Below are positions 62,738 through 64,000 of a DNA stretch of 64,000 nt, one piece after another. The DNA comes from VAZQ01 sp963835165. Its GTDB lineage: Bacteria; Pseudomonadota; Alphaproteobacteria; Rhizobiales; Xanthobacteraceae. The stretch is from assembly GCA_963835165.1 (NCBI GenBank), contig CAWIGD010000037.1, forward strand, positions 124,001-188,000. The letters are read 5' to 3'. The notes beneath the pieces were generated by a model, which saw only the letters and a list, made by a program, of their open reading frames with translations, ran no database searches and had not been told where the DNA came from. Numbering within the stretch: position 1 is the first letter of the stretch; each line of letters begins with the position of its first letter. Position numbers and translations under genes: made by a program.

Positions 62738-63499
62738 ATGCGGTTGCACCCTGCCATGAAGGGCGGCGAGCGGACGGTCATCCCGTTCCGCTCCGCGACC
62801 ATGTCGACGCAGATCGTGGCGCAGGTGCGCGACGCGCTGTTCGCGCGAGAACTGCGTCCGGGCGATTTCCTCGGGACCGAGAAGGATCTGGCCGGCCGCT
62901 TCGGCGTGAGCCGCATCGTCGCGCGCGATGCGTTGCGAACGCTGGAAGCCCAGGGCGTGGTCGATATCAAGGTCGGGTCCGGCGGTGGTGCGCGCATTGC
63001 GCAGGGCAATGCCCGCCTGTTCGCCGAAGCACTGGCCGTGCAGCTCGATCTCGCCGGCGTGTCAACGGGCGAAATCATGGATGCGCAGCGCGCCATCGAG
63101 TGTCTCGCGGCGGAACTCGCCGCGGTCAATTCCATCGCCGAGGATCACGCCCGGCTGCGCGAGCTCATCACCGATGCCGAAGGCAAGATCGACGACGTGG
63201 CTGCCTTTACGCGCTCGTCGCGGGAATTCCATCTCGCGGTCGCCGAAGCCTCGCATAACCGCGTCCTCGTGGTGCAGCTGATCTCGCTGCAACATGTGTC
63301 CTGGCCCGCACGGAACCCGACGCTGACGCCAAAGGTGGCGCGCCGCATTCTGGAGGCCCACAAGGAATTGGCGTCTCTCATCGAAATCCGCGACGCCGCC
63401 GGCGCACGCCGGTTGATGGACGAGCATGTGAAGATGATCGCAGCCCGGCGCGTCGCCGAGCAACGCGACAAGCGCTCACCCGAGCGAGACTGCTGCTGA
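62738..63499 (+). CDS. GntR/FadR-family transcriptional regulator
   Basis: A 253-residue regulator. The winged helix-turn-helix is LRPGDFLGTEKDLAGRFGVS, then RIVARDALRTLEAQGVVDIK. The C-terminal FCD ligand domain has DAQRAIECLAAELAA, SREFHLAVAEASHNRVLVVQ and LDEHV-like LMDEHVKMIAARR; conserved Asp and His residues there form a metal/ligand pocket. GGAGG precedes the ATG at 62738. It sits between tandem Bug genes and a binding-protein gene, so it probably responds to a carboxylate substrate and controls these neighbours. Confidence 0.9.
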   Translation: MRLHPAMKGGERTVIPFRSATMSTQIVAQVRDALFARELRPGDFLGTEKDLAGRFGVSRIVARDALRTLEAQGVVDIKVGSGGGARIAQGNARLFAEALAVQLDLAGVSTGEIMDAQRAIECLAAELAAVNSIAEDHARLRELITDAEGKIDDVAAFTRSSREFHLAVAEASHNRVLVVQLISLQHVSWPARNPTLTPKVARRILEAHKELASLIEIRDAAGARRLMDEHVKMIAARRVAEQRDKRSPERDCC

Positions 63500-63548
63500 G
63501 CGAAGAACAGCGCACTGGGAACCGACAAACCCGAGGAAGGAGCAAGAC

Positions 63549-64000
63549 ATGGCCAAGGAGAAATTCATCATCGAGCCGCATTTCCGGCTGCAGGAATGGG
63601 TCGCCGACGAGAAGGGCTACTTCAAGGACGAAGGGCTCGACTACATCTTCCAGGAATTGATCAAGTCGACCGATGGCGCGCACCACTACAAGGGCGACAA
63701 GGTCGGCGCCATGCAGTCGTTCGAGCGTGGCCGCAGCTCGGACGTGAGCTGCGCCTGCCACTGGACTGTCGGCGTCGCCGCGTCGAAGGGCAAGGGCAGG
63801 CTCTACGCGGATGTCTATTCAGTGGCGCCGTCGGGCGTGTTCGTTCCCGAGGGCTCGCCGGTCAAGCGGCCCGAAGATCTGGCCGGCGTCCCCATCGCGG
63901 TCGGCTATCAATCGGGCAGCCACTACTCGACCATCCAGGCGCTCGAGCAGTACATGCCGGCCGACAAGATCAATCTGAGCTATGCCGACGGCATGCTGTT
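63549..64000 (+). CDS. ABC-type substrate-binding protein, 5' part (runs off the window)
   Basis: About 150 residues are visible, starting MAKEKFIIEPHFRLQEWVAD. It includes GYFKDEGLDYIFQELIKST, FERGRSSDVSCACHWTVGVA and the SsuA/THI5-like segment PVKRPEDLAGVPIAVGYQSG. There is no signal peptide, so it is either cytoplasmic or uses a non-classical route; some relatives are pathway enzymes rather than transport proteins. AAGGAGC lies before the ATG. It begins 49 bases after the GntR gene and is probably its target. Confidence 0.75.
   Translation, partial: MAKEKFIIEPHFRLQEWVADEKGYFKDEGLDYIFQELIKSTDGAHHYKGDKVGAMQSFERGRSSDVSCACHWTVGVAASKGKGRLYADVYSVAPSGVFVPEGSPVKRPEDLAGVPIAVGYQSGSHYSTIQALEQYMPADKINLSYADGML

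Overview
The window is a 64 kb piece of a GC-rich chromosome from an alphaproteobacterium, most likely of the order Hyphomicrobiales (Bradyrhizobium/Rhodopseudomonas/Xanthobacteraceae-like). The supporting signs are a recA with an alphaproteobacterial GTTC-N7-GTTC SOS box, a CckA hybrid kinase with CtrA-like boxes nearby, a DksA lacking the full set of zinc cysteines, small proteins typical of this order (DUF3008, GlsB/YeaQ-like), and many solo TctC/Bug-type solute-binding proteins. No rRNA, tRNA, CRISPR array, prophage or transposase gene was seen.

Layout. 1-5.5 kb is housekeeping: the 5' part of alaS, a MetF-like reductase, recA, and small genes including a DUF4031 protein, two tandem ~65-75 aa paralogs and a receiver-only response regulator. 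5.6-10.8 kb starts with a candidate small RNA. It continues with a frameshifted FG-GAP/VCBS repeat protein bracketed by duplicated gene debris, then an exported FmdE-like protein and an operon of a YdhR-like monooxygenase with two Tat-exported alpha/beta hydrolases. 11-24 kb holds a TauE permease, a pair of secreted four-cysteine paralogs, a VOC dioxygenase, class I fumarase, a cupin, a GST, an amidohydrolase, a MetE-like enzyme, OsmC, a SET-domain protein and an ICMT-like membrane enzyme. 24.4-30.6 kb has cckA, a FliO-like protein, a broken Bug gene and dksA.

30.8-34.5 kb carries an exported acetolactate decarboxylase, an NMT1-type binding protein, a UspA, and a scar where a 5'-truncated groEL meets a 5'-truncated BON-domain gene. 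34.6-39.2 kb is a TRAP transporter (dctP-dctQ-dctM) followed by an exported M20 amidohydrolase. 39.3-45.1 kb has a MoxR ATPase, a DAO-type oxidoreductase, SixA, UspA and an MFS exporter. 45.2-49.8 kb is a compact five-gene operon of a secreted lactonase-like metallo-beta-lactamase, two Bug proteins and a Rieske dioxygenase alpha/beta pair, which suggests uptake and attack of an aromatic or lactone compound. 50-64 kb includes a frameshifted patatin, a YciE ferritin-like protein, a frameshifted hydrolase-OsmC fusion, LepB, a CoxE-like VWA protein, three more Bug genes, and a GntR regulator upstream of a partial binding-protein gene.

The most unusual feature is a family of compound palindromic elements of about 166 bp. 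Each unit is two imperfect hairpins with a T-rich bulge, separated by a 12-13 nt spacer and bounded by CTAG. Two subtypes occur (C-A and D-B). One D-B unit sits exactly inside a C-A unit at CTAG, and an unoccupied C-A unit and a solitary D-B unit are both present in the same window. Several copies or remnants lie so that the TAG of the terminal CTAG is the stop codon of the neighbouring gene. This looks like a non-autonomous mobile element with CTAG target choice, possibly moved by a single-strand (HUH/RAYT-like) transposase encoded elsewhere. Four genes carry single-base frameshifts, so either recent gene decay or consensus errors in the assembly should be kept in mind.
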